Part shown: one piece after another, positions 10,448 to 20,979 of the stretch | How the letters are laid out: each line of letters starts with the position of its first letter | Numbering within the stretch: position 1 is the stretch's first letter | NCBI GenBank assembly: GCA_024364805.1 | Contig: CM044489.1 | Span: 114,172,995 to 114,204,730 of the forward strand | DNA length: 31,736 bases | Source: Euprymna scolopes | Lineage: Eukaryota; Mollusca; Cephalopoda; Sepiida; Sepiolidae | Direction of reading: 5' to 3' | Program-made: the position numbers and the translations under genes | The notes under the pieces: generated by a model | The model's input: the letters and a program-made list of their open reading frames with translations, nothing else | Databases searched by the model: none | Told to the model about the DNA's origin: nothing

Positions 10448-10956
10448 TGATTGCAACGTCTCTTGTCAGACGAGTGCCACTCCCTCAGACATTTAAAATT
10501 CATGAGCCCAAATGCCTGAGAGAGTATCTATATAAAGATGATGTTACAGAGTCTTAGCTTTGTACGACAGCTAAGTCTCTCTCTCGGTTCAAAATGTTAA
10601 GATCCAGCAACAAGCAAGAGCAAGATAGCCAGCAACAAATTAAACTGCAGACCAGCTTAATGCGGGTACTGGTCTCCCGCTTTATGGTTTTTTAAATCAG
10701 AGATTTGCTTCTCCTAGAAAGGTTGCCTTCACCATGGCTTACGGGAGCCCTCTCCACCCCAATACACATATACACACACACAAATATACACGGTGCTAGT
10801 TGGCCGTTGACCCAGAAAAGGAGTTCATTCGCCCTTTGGAAGGTTTTGTTTTTAATCCTTCAGGGAGACTAGCCGCCCTCCTCACCAAACAAGTCTGGTG
10901 GGGGAACCAGTTTAGTCGCCGGTGACCCGACCATGAGGCAGGTAGTACTGGGTTAC
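10448..10956. other. Mixed-composition block, family unknown
   Basis: About 500 bp less AT-rich than the surroundings and without a credible gene. It includes repeated AGCAACAA-like words (10607-10640) and a segment at 10795-10955 containing CACCAAACAAGTCTGGTG, whose five-base ends are inverted. It has the look of a dispersed repeat but matches nothing else in this window. Confidence 0.35.
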
Positions 10957-10973
10957 ATAGATAGATAGATACA

Positions 10974-11001
<28 letters not shown>
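10957..11001. repeat. (GATA)n(CATA)n microsatellite
   Basis: A few GATA units change into about eight CATA units. Confidence 0.95.
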
Positions 11002-11004
<3 letters not shown>

Positions 11005-11513
11005 GAAATGTTTTGCTAAAAATTTACTTTTATATCTACAGATGTCTATCTTTACTAGTCGATTAACAAAAAGTATAAAAATAATAAAGCATAAAGTCGT
11101 CAAATCAAATATAATTTATTCGCCCTATTTTATTTATTTTATTTATTTTAATATGGATGTTTGTTGCAAACAATTTTAGGTACCAGTGGATACATGATGA
11201 TAATAAAACTGAAAATAAGTTATTGATTTTATTATCTTGAAACTCGTGAAATTGTTTGTGTTTTAAAAACAGATTAAATATATTTTCTATAAATATAAAC
11301 ATTACAAAATGCAAATAAATGAATCTAATTTTGAGGGTTTTTTTTCTGATTATCGATCATTTGAATATCGATTGTAAGAACAAAGTAAATTTTATCATAA
11401 CAAAGATTTAATCAATTTATTTTTCACATGCCATATATTAACAATACACGACGTAATATCGTTGACGCACCGGTTTCCGTTAGATCGCCGAAGTTAAGCG
11501 ACGTTGAATATTT

Positions 11514-11514
<1 letters not shown>
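11002..11514. other. AT-rich spacer
   Basis: No gene or repeat was recognised apart from short TTTA runs at 11125-11150. Confidence 0.5.

Positions 11515-11562
<48 letters not shown>
11515..11562. repeat. (CT)n microsatellite
   Basis: An almost perfect CT array of about 48 bp. The 93-codon frame through it is spurious. Confidence 0.97.
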
Positions 11563-11566
<4 letters not shown>

Positions 11567-11883
11567 GTAAACGTTCATTTTTTTTTTTTACGCGGCGACC
11601 ATTAGACGATCAGAAACAATGCGGCGACAGCCACGATGAAAAGGAAAGACGCGACACAAAAAACAAAGATATTGCATATGTAGAACAGTCGATAATAAAG
11701 AACAAATAACAATAACAGCAAAGAAAAAAGGTGCTTCATACACTATAGTATTGTATATAGGAGAGTCATCGGTTATCAAGTTGTGAGGCATCTCAACGAT
11801 AATGGTTCAAAGTGTCAGGTGGTCGGTGAAACAACACTATAATGATCAGTAGTGGTGGAAATTGTTGATGCTTTTGTTTTGTA

Positions 11884-13132
11884 TCAGGTTGAAAAAAAAA
11901 TTCTTGCGGTTTTTAACTTTTAAATTCATGTGAACATATCTCGGCTTAAACAAACATTTATTGATTGAAATAATCGCCATCAGAATCAACACGTTTTTGC
12001 CAACACAAAACAAGTGTATTTATGCCAGTAACGTAAAAATCTTGCGTTCTGATGCCGATGAAGTCGGTGAAGGCGTTTTTTTTTTATATCGCTTAGGTTT
12101 TTGAAGCATTTCTCACGAAGAAAGTTGTTAAGATGAGTGAAAATTTGATAGTCGATAGGTGAGAGGTCTGGAGAGTGTGGCGGATAAACAGAGTTTCGTA
12201 ACCCAATTCTTCAACTTCTGCAGTGTCGGCTTAGCAACGTGCAGTCGAGCATTGTCGTCGAGGAGAAGTGGGCATTTTCTGTTAGAAAATGGTGGGTGTC
12301 GAAGTTTCTGATGAATTTCATCAAATTGTTGAGTACTTCTCCGGTTGTTTTGCATTCAAAAAAGTATAATAGATGGAACCGGTCGAAACCCACTAAACAG
12401 CATGACCTTCTTTTGGTGCAACTTTGGCTTCGGAAAGTCTCGTGGAGCTTCGTAGGCGTCTAACCACTAAGCTGAGTGTCGCCCGTTGCTGTAAAGAACC
12501 CACTTTTCATCGCAAGTCACAAGTCGGTCGAGAAACAGACTGTTCTCGTTGTGTAAAAGAAGAGAAGATGACACTTCATAACGGCGTTTGTTTTGGTTGT
12601 CGTTTAATTCATGAGGCACGAATTTGGGCGGGGGGGGGTCTTTTCAATCTATAATAAGACGTTACGTCTAATTCAGAAACAAGTTTTTGAACAGTTGTGT
12701 GCGAATTGGCTTAGTTCAAGGCTTTTGTCCACATCCGATGGCCGATGGTCGATGGCCGACCACTACGCTTATCATCTTCAAAACTCGTCGCTGCCACGAA
12801 ATTTCTTAAATCACCTACTGTGCGTTCGGTAGTGGTTCCTGGGCCAAACGCTTTGTTGATATTGCGAGCTGTTTCAGCAGCTATTTTTTTTTTCCTTGCT
12901 TGAATTGAAATAAGAAAATTGTGCGAGTTTGCTTTTTCCCCATCTTGCATTCAACGTTCAGAAAAAAAAGATATAATTGTTCTTGAACGATTGTAATTTA
13001 AACGTTTAGATAAAGGGAAAAACGCTCTTTAAAATGATATATAAAGGAAAGGTATTAAAACGAAAACTTATTTGAAAATACATCATTTAAAATTAAAATT
13101 TTAAATTCCGAAAGAACTTTCTTTTCATCCTA
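11884..13132 (-). mobile_element. Mariner element with both inverted ends
   Basis: About 1.25 kb, the normal mariner size. The left end near 11886 (AGGTTGAAAAAAAAATTC, then TTGCGG) and the complement of the right end near 13131 (AGGATGAAAAGAAAGTTC, then TTTCGG) form an imperfect inverted repeat of about 30 bp. Each is flanked by TA (11882-11883 and 13131-13132), the mariner target, although the exact boundary is uncertain by two or three bases. The transposase pseudogene fills most of the interior on the minus strand. A second, internally deleted relative lies at 26.1-26.6 kb. Confidence 0.8.
11958..12950 (-). pseudogene. Mariner transposase pseudogene (DD34D type)
   Basis: The transposase cuts and pastes the element. 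The N-terminal helix-turn-helix segment AAETARNINKAFGPGTTTER lies at about 12800-12865 and RSGRPST at about 12745-12765. The first catalytic block TCDEKWVLYSN lies at about 12480-12515, followed by LDAYEAPRDFPKPKLHQKK. The second, LLLDDNARLHVAKPTLQKL, lies at about 12205-12265. The third, PDLSPIDYQIF, lies at about 12130-12170, and the C-terminus CWQKRVDSDGDYFNQ ends at a stop at 11958-11960. The first Met used is at 12950. Frame changes occur after RSGRPST and between the second and third catalytic blocks, and there is an in-frame stop in the middle, so it is inactive. All three catalytic Asp positions are still visible, which suggests fairly recent decay. Confidence 0.82.
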
Positions 13133-13308
13133 ATATTTTCTCGGCAAAGTCTGCGTTTTCAAGTAAAATTTATTTGATCCCCAAATTAGATAATTTGTTT
13201 TAATATTCAAAACTGTCTTAAAATCGACTCCTTCCCAGTTATTTCCTTTTATTTCAACTGAAAATCTCAGAAATGCAGGGACCCTTTCTTGGGGCTTAGA
13301 CTTTATCT

Positions 13309-13412
13309 CTATTTGAGCTACATATATCTATTTGAACTACATATATATATATTTGAACTACATATATATATTTGAGCTACATATATATATTTGAGCTACA
13401 TATATATTCGAA
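13309..13412. repeat. AT-rich minisatellite, unit about 20 bp
   Basis: About five copies of TTTGARCTACATATATATA-like units. Variation lies in the number of TA steps and in the A/G of GARCTAC. Confidence 0.85.
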
Positions 13413-13802
13413 TATTCCATTAAAGTTCTCCTTTAACTTTCAAACACGTAGTAAGGAAGTTGGAAATATAATTTTCCTCTCTTCAATCGACAATTTAAAT
13501 AAGTTATAGTGTACTTTTCTTGTGGTATCTTAGGGTTATTGGATTACAGCACAAGTATTCCCTTTGTCTAGTGGAGTATCCAGCTTCGTGCTGTTACTTG
13601 GGGTAATATCACGTGGAGAAGATGCACCATTTCTAATTAAAAAATAGTATGAGTTAGCCATACCAAGATCGTATTTGGGCCATGGATACTATGTGATTCT
13701 GAATATTTAGTTTGGTTTTACTTATAGAAAAAGTATACTTATGTCAGGTTTTCCTGACAAACCGCTGTACAGAGAGATTTGAGACATTTAAGGATATTGT
13801 CT

Positions 13803-13986
13803 AATAGGTATTCAAGTTCTCCCAGTAGGTATTCAAATTCTCCCAATAGGCATTCAAGTTCTCACCTTTTGGCATTGAAATTCTCCCAGTAGGCATTCAA
13901 ATTCTCCTAGTAGGCATTCAAATTCTCCCAGTAGGCATTCAAGTTCTCACCTGTTGGCATTCAAATTCTCCCAGTAGGCATTAAAT
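13803..13986. repeat. 21 bp minisatellite with four-unit superperiod
   Basis: Between eight and nine units of about 21 bp are built on AGGCATTCAAATTCTCCC. Units three and four and units seven and eight share the odd variant CTCACCT-K-TTGGCATT, so the array repeats in blocks of four (about 85 bp). The last unit is cut short at GGCATTAAA. Confidence 0.92.
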
Positions 13987-15032
13987 ATTTGTAAAAATGT
14001 GTCACAGCAGAATTTTTCCGTTAAAATAGCAAATTGTACTTCTACTTAGTGCAATATTTAATATAATAAACCTTTGAGGTTGTCGTTTATCGAGTAAAAA
14101 AAGTAGAGAACAAAAGAAATTAAAGGAATTAATGAACGTGCGAAAGACATGTAGAAGAGAGTGAGAAACATAGTTAACATCTATGGAAGTTTTAGTAGCT
14201 AAATAGCTATACTAGAATGTTATTCACAACATCTAAGATAAGAATAGAAGAATAATACAAATAATATCAAATATAATTCCTCATCTAAAAAAATTCGAAA
14301 CAAATTTCTAGAATTATATTGTATTTTTTTCCTTCATCAAAATAACTCTAAGCTTAATTTTTCAACCATAAATAAACCAAATAACCCATTTTATACAAAT
14401 GTTTCTCTTTTGTAAGTTTGCCGTACAAGTTTCAAAATAAAACGGTCTTCGCCATTCAACAACGTAATACGTAAGTTTCTATTGAGTCTAACAATTATTT
14501 TTAATTTGCTCTAAAGAACTGCCGTCGTCGTTGATAACAGCTGCCTACTTACCAAGTAACTTGAGAGCAATTGCGTCTCAATGAATCATTGTCTCGAATT
14601 TTCCACGTAAAACGGAACTGATAATTTACGACGCACGATGTCTGCTTTGTATAATAAAAAAAAAACAATGACAAATTTTATTGGATAGATTCTTTCAGGC
14701 TGTCAACAATGAGTATTTCAAATTTTAATTCTCATTCGTTTTCCTCAAAGAAAAATATATTCAAATCGTTTCTTTTATTTTTATATTGTAGACGGATCAA
14801 ATAATTATTTAAGTGGATTGCTTTTGGTACGGAAACGACCAATTATCTCCCTTCCTAATTGTTATTGATTGTAATTTAACTGGAATTTGTTTAATAATAA
14901 TCATGATAATTGTAAGAATACAATATAGTTAAAGAGTTATTATTGAAAATAATTATATTACTGCTGCAATTATCATTAAATAGATCGACAGAGAACGCAT
15001 TTGATTTTTATGCATATTTAAAAGAATTATTT
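13987..15032. other. AT-rich spacer
   Basis: No gene, array or transposon was recognised. On the minus strand 14550-14640 has an acceptor-like and a donor-like site around an open frame of about 29 codons, but that length is expected by chance and the residues match nothing I know. Confidence 0.5.
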
Positions 15033-15196
<164 letters not shown>

Positions 15197-15221
15197 TTTA
15201 TCTTTAAAAACAATTTGGTAC

Positions 15222-15325
15222 ATCTCTTAGACATACGCCATGGTTTCATTGACATGAATAGGCATTTATTGTTTATAATGTGCATATAACCCATCTCAAA
15301 TCCTTAGTGTTTCAGAAAACGATGA
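15222..15325 (+). repeat. Dispersed repeat copy 1, family unknown
   Basis: CATGGTTTCATTGACAT, then TGTTTATAAT, then CCATCTCAAATC and TTTCAGAAAACGA recur in the same order and spacing at 26703-26785. It carries no coding capacity or inverted ends. Confidence 0.6.
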
Positions 15326-16411
15326 CAATCCCAAAAAAAGCTGTAAAAATTCTGATATTTCAGTTTGCATTAGAATTTTATTCATAGTCATTTGAGACAA
15401 TTTAAGCGAAATTCTATGAATTTCAATTTCTTTTTAAGATGCCTTATCAAGATTTTACTTTGATTTTGGTAATTTCTGGCGCTTATAAGCCGGGAGAGCG
15501 CACCTCAGAAGGGGAGATTCCCATGTCAGTAGAAGGAAGACTATTCTCTCGCCATCTAGTCTACAGCATTACTCTGGCCTCTCTCTGAGATGTTGTTAGA
15601 GGTTCGACATGACTGAAAAAGCTTCCTCTTGACTTCAGTCGTTGGACTGTTAGTTTACGTCCATAAAAAAGATAGCGTCCATTAATTAGTTATGCTGATG
15701 CTTTACTTGTTACCAGATCTAGTTCGCCATGTTTACTTTTTCGTAGTCATTGGACATTCAATAATTATAAAACGAATTTATTTGATTCTACAAATCATCA
15801 TACCGGCCGGTTTGGCTGGTTGTATCGCAAATACCCAAAACTGTTAACTAACCTTCATCCGATCTGTTTCATGTTTCCAGACGACTTACTTAACTGTTGA
15901 CTACTTCAGAACGCCTTTTTTTCTTGACACTTAATCCTAATCGATCAGTTAGAGCTATTCTTGTCACTCAGTTTAACTTTTCTTTCTAACAACAACATAT
16001 GTTATAAAACAAAATTATTATAAACGATTCACTAATAACTACCATATATTTTCCTCGTAGTGCTTAAGTTCTAGTTTATGATACAACTTAGTTAGTCATT
16101 CATAAGATTCACGTTTCTAAAGGGTCACTATTTTTCCTAGTCTAGACGTGTCAAATCCAACGTGTATAACAAAAGAAAATCAGTCGCACGAATCTTAGAT
16201 TCTATTGAAATCACGATTGATAAAATGCCAAGTGGCTAATAAACGCCAGTCATGCAGATAGAAATCTGATTCGGTTAAAAAAAAATGCAGAGGCAGAACC
16301 TGAGAAATTATTTTCTTGCTCCAATTTCACAGTCATAATATCGTGGAATGAGGCTAATGATGTGTACAAGGAATTCGAACAACTTAGAATGAAAAGATAG
16401 ATTCGGGAACA
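15326..16411. other. Spacer, no gene recognised
   Basis: Less AT-rich between 15480 and 15660, where AGGTTCGACATGAC (15600) is weakly B-box-like and a short inverted pair TGACTGAA/TTCAGTCG occurs near 15611-15645. Neither is enough to call a SINE. Confidence 0.45.

Positions 16412-16453
<42 letters not shown>
16412..16453. repeat. (GATA)n microsatellite
   Basis: About ten perfect GATA units. Confidence 0.97.
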
Positions 16454-17058
16454 CGCATAGAACCTTTTCTGACAAAGAGACAGCACATATTGGATAAAGT
16501 TGGCGTCCACGTTGATAGTTAAACATGAGTGCAAACATATATAAAAAAAATCTAAAGGAACAAAAATATTTATTTGGTTTAACTTATAACGTATATATGA
16601 AATATGTAGATATATAGTTATCTATGGAGATATTTTTCTCTTAATATTCCTCTCTGCTGGAAGCGGGTGTTCGTTACCACAAAGCGATTAGTGGTCGCAA
16701 AGTTGACTAGCCGATCGCTATTGTCACATCTTGTACTGAGAGTAAAATTGCCGATTTTTTTTTGTTTTTGTTTTTGTCAGAACTGTTCAGGCATTCCAAT
16801 ATCCGGTTATTAAAAGGAAATCCGACGACGTTGTCAGATTGATAGCATACTGAAGCTTATGATAAAAGGTGTCTTTTTTCCTATTCATTCGTTTTGAGTA
16901 TGCGCATATTTTAAGATGATATACTAGCAATAAGGAGGGTGACCATAGTTAAATAGTTAACGACACGTAATTTCGATCTGGGTTGCCATCTTTGAATCCA
17001 GTTCTTTCCACAGAAACATTTTCACTCAGGATGTTGGCAGCATTTATGTACTTTCTGT
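16454..17058. other. Spacer, no gene recognised
   Basis: Contains a moderately GC-richer segment at 16655-16745 that shows no recognisable motif, and T runs at 16755-16775. Confidence 0.45.
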
Positions 17059-17063
17059 CTCTG

Positions 17064-17126
<63 letters not shown>

Positions 17127-17155
17127 TTCTCTCCCTCTCTCTTTCTCTCTCTCGT
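17059..17155. repeat. (CTGTCT)n and (CT)n array
   Basis: Four CTGTCT-type hexamers pass into an interrupted CT array. Open frames on both strands (Ser-Leu or Arg-Glu/Arg-Asp runs) are artefacts. Confidence 0.95.
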
Positions 17156-17365
17156 GAGTACCTGATCTCTTTCTAGAAAAACAAAGAATTCTAACTTGAA
17201 AGGTCTCAAGAAAACTAATTCAAATAATAATCATACATAAGTCGATCACTTAAGCCCACGTGTGCAGATCATGATGTTAAAATCACAAGATCACTCTCGG
17301 CCTTCTTGAATGACATTTACGACTTATATTAATGCTAATTTAAACTATATTCGCATCGCAATTAC

Positions 17366-17500
17366 CGTTGGCCGAGCCGTTTGTTCCTTGCTAATGAAGT
17401 CAGAGATGGCTTCGTGGCCGGGTTCGAATCTCCCGATCGGTAATAATCGTGATTCCCTGCACTAATAATTACCGAAAGCTATTTTATCGCCAGATCAAAA
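17366..17500 (+). mobile_element. tRNA-derived SINE, related to 1.6 kb copy
   Basis: TGGCCGAGCCG at 17369-17379 is a perfect A box of the kind seen in Leu/Ser tRNAs, and GGTTCGAATCT at 17421-17431 is a B box with one mismatch, identical to that at 1653-1663. The body begins with the same CCGATCGGTAATAAT...CACT order as the 1.6 kb SINE, and TTTTATCGCC near 17480 parallels its later part. The 3' end is unclear. Confidence 0.62.
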
Positions 17501-18083
17501 CCAATTTGAAAATATTATTGCACAAATATCAGCATTTTGTAGACTCCCCCATATTTTGTTTGTCTCTTTTTACCGAACAAAATATGGAACCCCGTAGGTA
17601 ACCAAAAGAACGTTCAGTAAAACCGTATTTCATATTTAATATACAAATGTTTATAATATTATTAATCATTAAACTGTGTAAATCTTAACCTAACAAAATT
17701 ATAACAAAGATTAATTATTAAGTGCAGTTTGAAGGGGATAAACAAAGGTTTTAAAAAATCATTAAGTCGCTTCTGCCTTTCCATAGTTCGTATAATTAAC
17801 ACAAATCTGACGTCACGGAAACATGCGGTCAAATCTTCACAATCGTTTGACACTGAAGACTGAAGCAATGTTTGCAATTCTGTGTGCCTCTTTTGGCGGA
17901 ACTAGTTTTCCCCACATTTAAAACATTAGTGTCTAACTGCTCTCGTGGGGAGGCAAGTAAATAACTATTATTTTAAAACATTATTTTCATTTATTCTTTC
18001 CTTTTTTTCTCTTTAAATAATAGTGTATAAAGTTCCGTTTTATGATAACGCGGCTTTGATTCATCCACCCCCCCCATAAAAAA
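17501..18083. other. AT-rich spacer
   Basis: No gene was recognised. It ends in a run of Cs (18067-18075) immediately before the inverted-repeat element. Confidence 0.5.
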
Positions 18084-18242
18084 GGTCAATGTGCGTTGTC
18101 CAATCTGCAAAGGGTGTTTATTCGGAAAGTCATGGGGGGGTTGAAAATAAGAAAATGCCTTTCGGAATTACCACTCCCAACCTCCCCATGTTAAGAACGA
18201 CTTTCGGAATAAACACTCATTGACAAGCAGCGCACATTGACC
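18084..18242. mobile_element. 159 bp inverted-repeat element (MITE-like)
   Basis: The outer 12 bases, GGTCAATGTGCG at 18084-18095 and CGCACATTGACC at 18231-18242, are perfectly inverted. An inner pair of 18 bases (GTGTTTATTCGGAAAGTC at 18114-18131 against 18199-18216) differs at one position, and a further GGGGGGTTG/CCAACCTCCCC pair lies near the centre. The transcript would form a long hairpin. A-rich flanks prevent a clear target duplication call. It may be a foldback or MITE of unknown superfamily. Confidence 0.7.
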
Positions 18243-18638
18243 AAAAACAACAAAGGAGATCATTTTTTTAAGTTTTCTCAGACATTTATGTTATCAACTA
18301 CTGCTAGTTTTCGTTTGTTTACTTTCTGTCTTAAGAGAGAATATGTTTATAAGATAAAACAAAATAAAACTAAGACACGTCTAATCTAAAAAATAAACTT
18401 GTTCAATTTAAAATTTAATTTAAAAAATTAATGAAATATTTTTTTTAAAATTTAACGAAACAAAAACGGAATAAAACTAGCACACAGACTTTGAAAAAAT
18501 AATATTAAAAAAAATATGAATACTTTTTATATGAATCTAAAAATATATTTGCCAAAAATAATCTCGATTGAAATTTGTGAGTAAAATCATTTTATTGTTT
18601 ACGATATTTTGCGCTGACAAAACCCAGTATCACATTCG
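18243..18638. other. Very AT-rich spacer
   Basis: Dominated by A and T runs. No gene was seen. Confidence 0.5.
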
Positions 18639-18859
18639 TGTAAAAGTTGCTTTAATAGCAAAACAGCGTCAGGAGCAAATAATCGTATATAATTAGTCGT
18701 ACAATTTTAATAAACCCCCTTATGTACGATCAAAACCCGGCACGACTAAATGTCCGATTCTGTTGCTGCTGATTCAAGCAACTTTACACGTTGTTTCTAT
18801 ATGACAAACAGCAGGAGCAGTCAGGCGTACAATGATCGGGAATAATTTGATCGTACATA
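18639..18859. repeat. Compound foldback with nested inverted repeats
   Basis: Two inverted structures overlap. One has arms GTGTAAAAGTTGCTT (18639-18653) and AAGCAACTTTACAC (18776-18789), with a second matching pair AATTAGTCGT/ACGACTAAAT (18691-18700 and 18742-18751) nearer the centre. The other has perfect 14-base ends TATGTACGATCAAA (18721-18734) and TTTGATCGTACATA (18846-18859), giving a 139 bp element. AGCGTCAGGAGCA and AGCAGGAGCAGTCAGG also recur. It could be one MITE inserted beside or into a relative. Confidence 0.6.
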
Positions 18860-19265
18860 TTTAGTAAAACCGTGAATAATTGTGTTCTTTATGTTTCTGT
18901 CTTGCAATAATTTATCTTCAGAATATTTCCTTGTTAAAGTCCATACAATTTTAATATTAATCTTCTGTCTTAAACGCAGAACTGTGTAGATTAAAATTCC
19001 ATACAGAAGTAAGAAAACAAAAAGACAAAAAAAAGAACGGAAATATTTTCTTACTAAATTCAAACACGCACATTTAACTGTACGAATCCGATCGCACAAG
19101 AAAGTAATTTATAAATACAAATCATTTCATCAATAATCAATAATGCTTATGTAATGGAAGGAGAATATAATGATAAAAAAATGAAAATTGTATTAAAAAA
19201 CATTTAAAAGGATTAGAACCAAATGTTGAATAATTAATGATCGAAATGTATCTTTAATTGAAATT

Positions 19266-19366
19266 CGTATCTATTAAATAGTCTGTTTATTAAAATACGA
19301 ATAAAACATTTGTACACATGTGTTTATTATGCAAGATTGTAATTAAAACGATGGCTGGTTGAATTA
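19266..19366 (+). repeat. Dispersed repeat, copy 1 of a pair with 24.4 kb
   Basis: TTTATTAAAATACGA, CATTTGTACA, GATTGTAATTAAAACGATGG and CTGGTTGAATTA recur in order at 24362-24469 with small differences. It is non-coding and its family is unknown. Confidence 0.6.
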
Positions 19367-19368
19367 GT

Positions 19369-19565
19369 TTATGCTTTAAGTTCTTTATATTTTCAAATAT
19401 TTATTCACGGTCTTTGGTTTAGTCGTCTTATTTTATGGTATGATAATCTTACGGGTTATTTAATGAGGAATTCGGTAGTATGGGAAAAAAGGTTTTATAC
19501 TTTAAGTTCTTTATATTTTCCATCTTTATTCGTGGGGTTTTGTTTGATTATTTTGTAGAGGAAAT
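19369..19565 (+). repeat. Local direct duplication, period about 125 bp
   Basis: The sequence beginning TATGCTTTAAGTTCTTTATA at 19369 is repeated from about 19497 as TATACTTTAAGTTCTTTATA, with similar following text (TTTATTCRYGG, TTTGGTTTA or TTTGTTTGA). Confidence 0.55.
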
Positions 19566-19676
19566 TATTTTGTGGTTTTTGCTTTGCAAAACATGATACA
19601 ATTTTGCTAAGAGAAAATAAACATCATCAACGTGGGGTGCATTTTCAGCCAGTATATTAAGACAGCCTTATCTGGA

Positions 19677-19731
<55 letters not shown>

Positions 19732-19750
19732 CGACGACGACGACGACGAC

Positions 19751-19803
<53 letters not shown>
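19677..19803. repeat. Compound trinucleotide array (GAT)n(GAC)n(AAT)n
   Basis: GAT runs to about 19730, GAC to 19750 and AAT to 19802, in phase. Homopolymer frames on both strands are artefacts. It sits just upstream of the LINE that follows. Confidence 0.97.
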
Positions 19804-19804
<1 letters not shown>

Positions 19805-20979
19805 GTTGGCCCATTTTCTAACTTCAGAAACATAAATAACGCGGACGTTGAACAAGTAAGTATAACCTCTAATTCAAAATGATACCGACCAAACAAAACA
19901 CAGCATAGATAACCAGCGGAAAAGAAAAACCCGAAAGAAGAAATGGACAACGAATGAGAATAGACTCGTAATGGAATGTTATTATAGAAGCCATCCTAAA
20001 TATAGTTATGGGGGCTATCGGAAACGAATGAAAGAGCTATGAGACTTGCCCAGTGACTTCCATGCGACAGAACAAAGAATTGCGGATGAAGCAAAACAGT
20101 TACTCAAGAGAGGCTGGCTCTCAAAACTGGACCTAACAGAAATACAGTGAAAAATAAACGATGAAATTGAGCATGAAGCATCCCCCATTGGAACCGCGCG
20201 TGTAGAAACCCCACAAGCTGAAGCCTCACAAATAGAAATACCACAGTGAGAAGACCTACAAAAACTGGACTCAACAAGCGTGGAAATCGAGAACAATGAA
20301 ACTGAGCTAACAGAGAATGAAGCAGATAAAATAGAAAAAATGATGCAGTTCATGATCGAGAAAAAAAAAAACTCCCATCATTAAGGAACTAAGATCAGAA
20401 GAAATTAAAAAAACAGAAACAAAGAAGGTTAACAAGCTCCCCCCACACATCACAACAGGCACAATCACAGACTTAAACAATTTAATCTACACAGGCGCCA
20501 AAATGGTAAGTATGAAGTTCAAAACAGAAAAACATCCAGGGAATGGTGGACCGACAAAACCTGGATGGGAAATGAGGCTAGATATCCAAATCAACAAACA
20601 TAAAAAAGAAGCCAAAACGATAAACAGGAAGAAAGCGACGTGGAGAAGATAGAAAATTGGAAATGTGACTAGCAGGGACAGGCTAAACAAGAAAAACGAA
20701 GAACTGAACCAAAAAATAGCAGCAAAATAAGGGAGATTGAGATTATATAGATACAAATCTGAACAATTCAATCAAAACAGGACATTTGAAAACAATGAAA
20801 GCCAATTCTACCAAAATGTGAACGAAGGGAAAACAAAAACAGAACGACCAACCCCGACAGAAAACTCTACTGGGGTAAGATATGGGAAGAACGACGGGAT
20901 TACAATAGAAATGCCGAATGGCTGAATGATATGAAAGAAGACAGTAGAAATTGAAATCAGCAAGAAAGTCATGGGAAAA

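Noticed and set aside
14552-14640. Minus-strand exon-like segment with acceptor and GTAAGT donor
   Set aside because: The open frame of about 29 codons is within chance expectation, the acceptor is weak and the residues match no known motif.
20015-20771. Serine- and phenylalanine-rich minus-strand frames of 94-112 codons
   Set aside because: They are the antisense shadows of the A-rich LINE coding strand; the plus strand carries recognisable LINE protein blocks.
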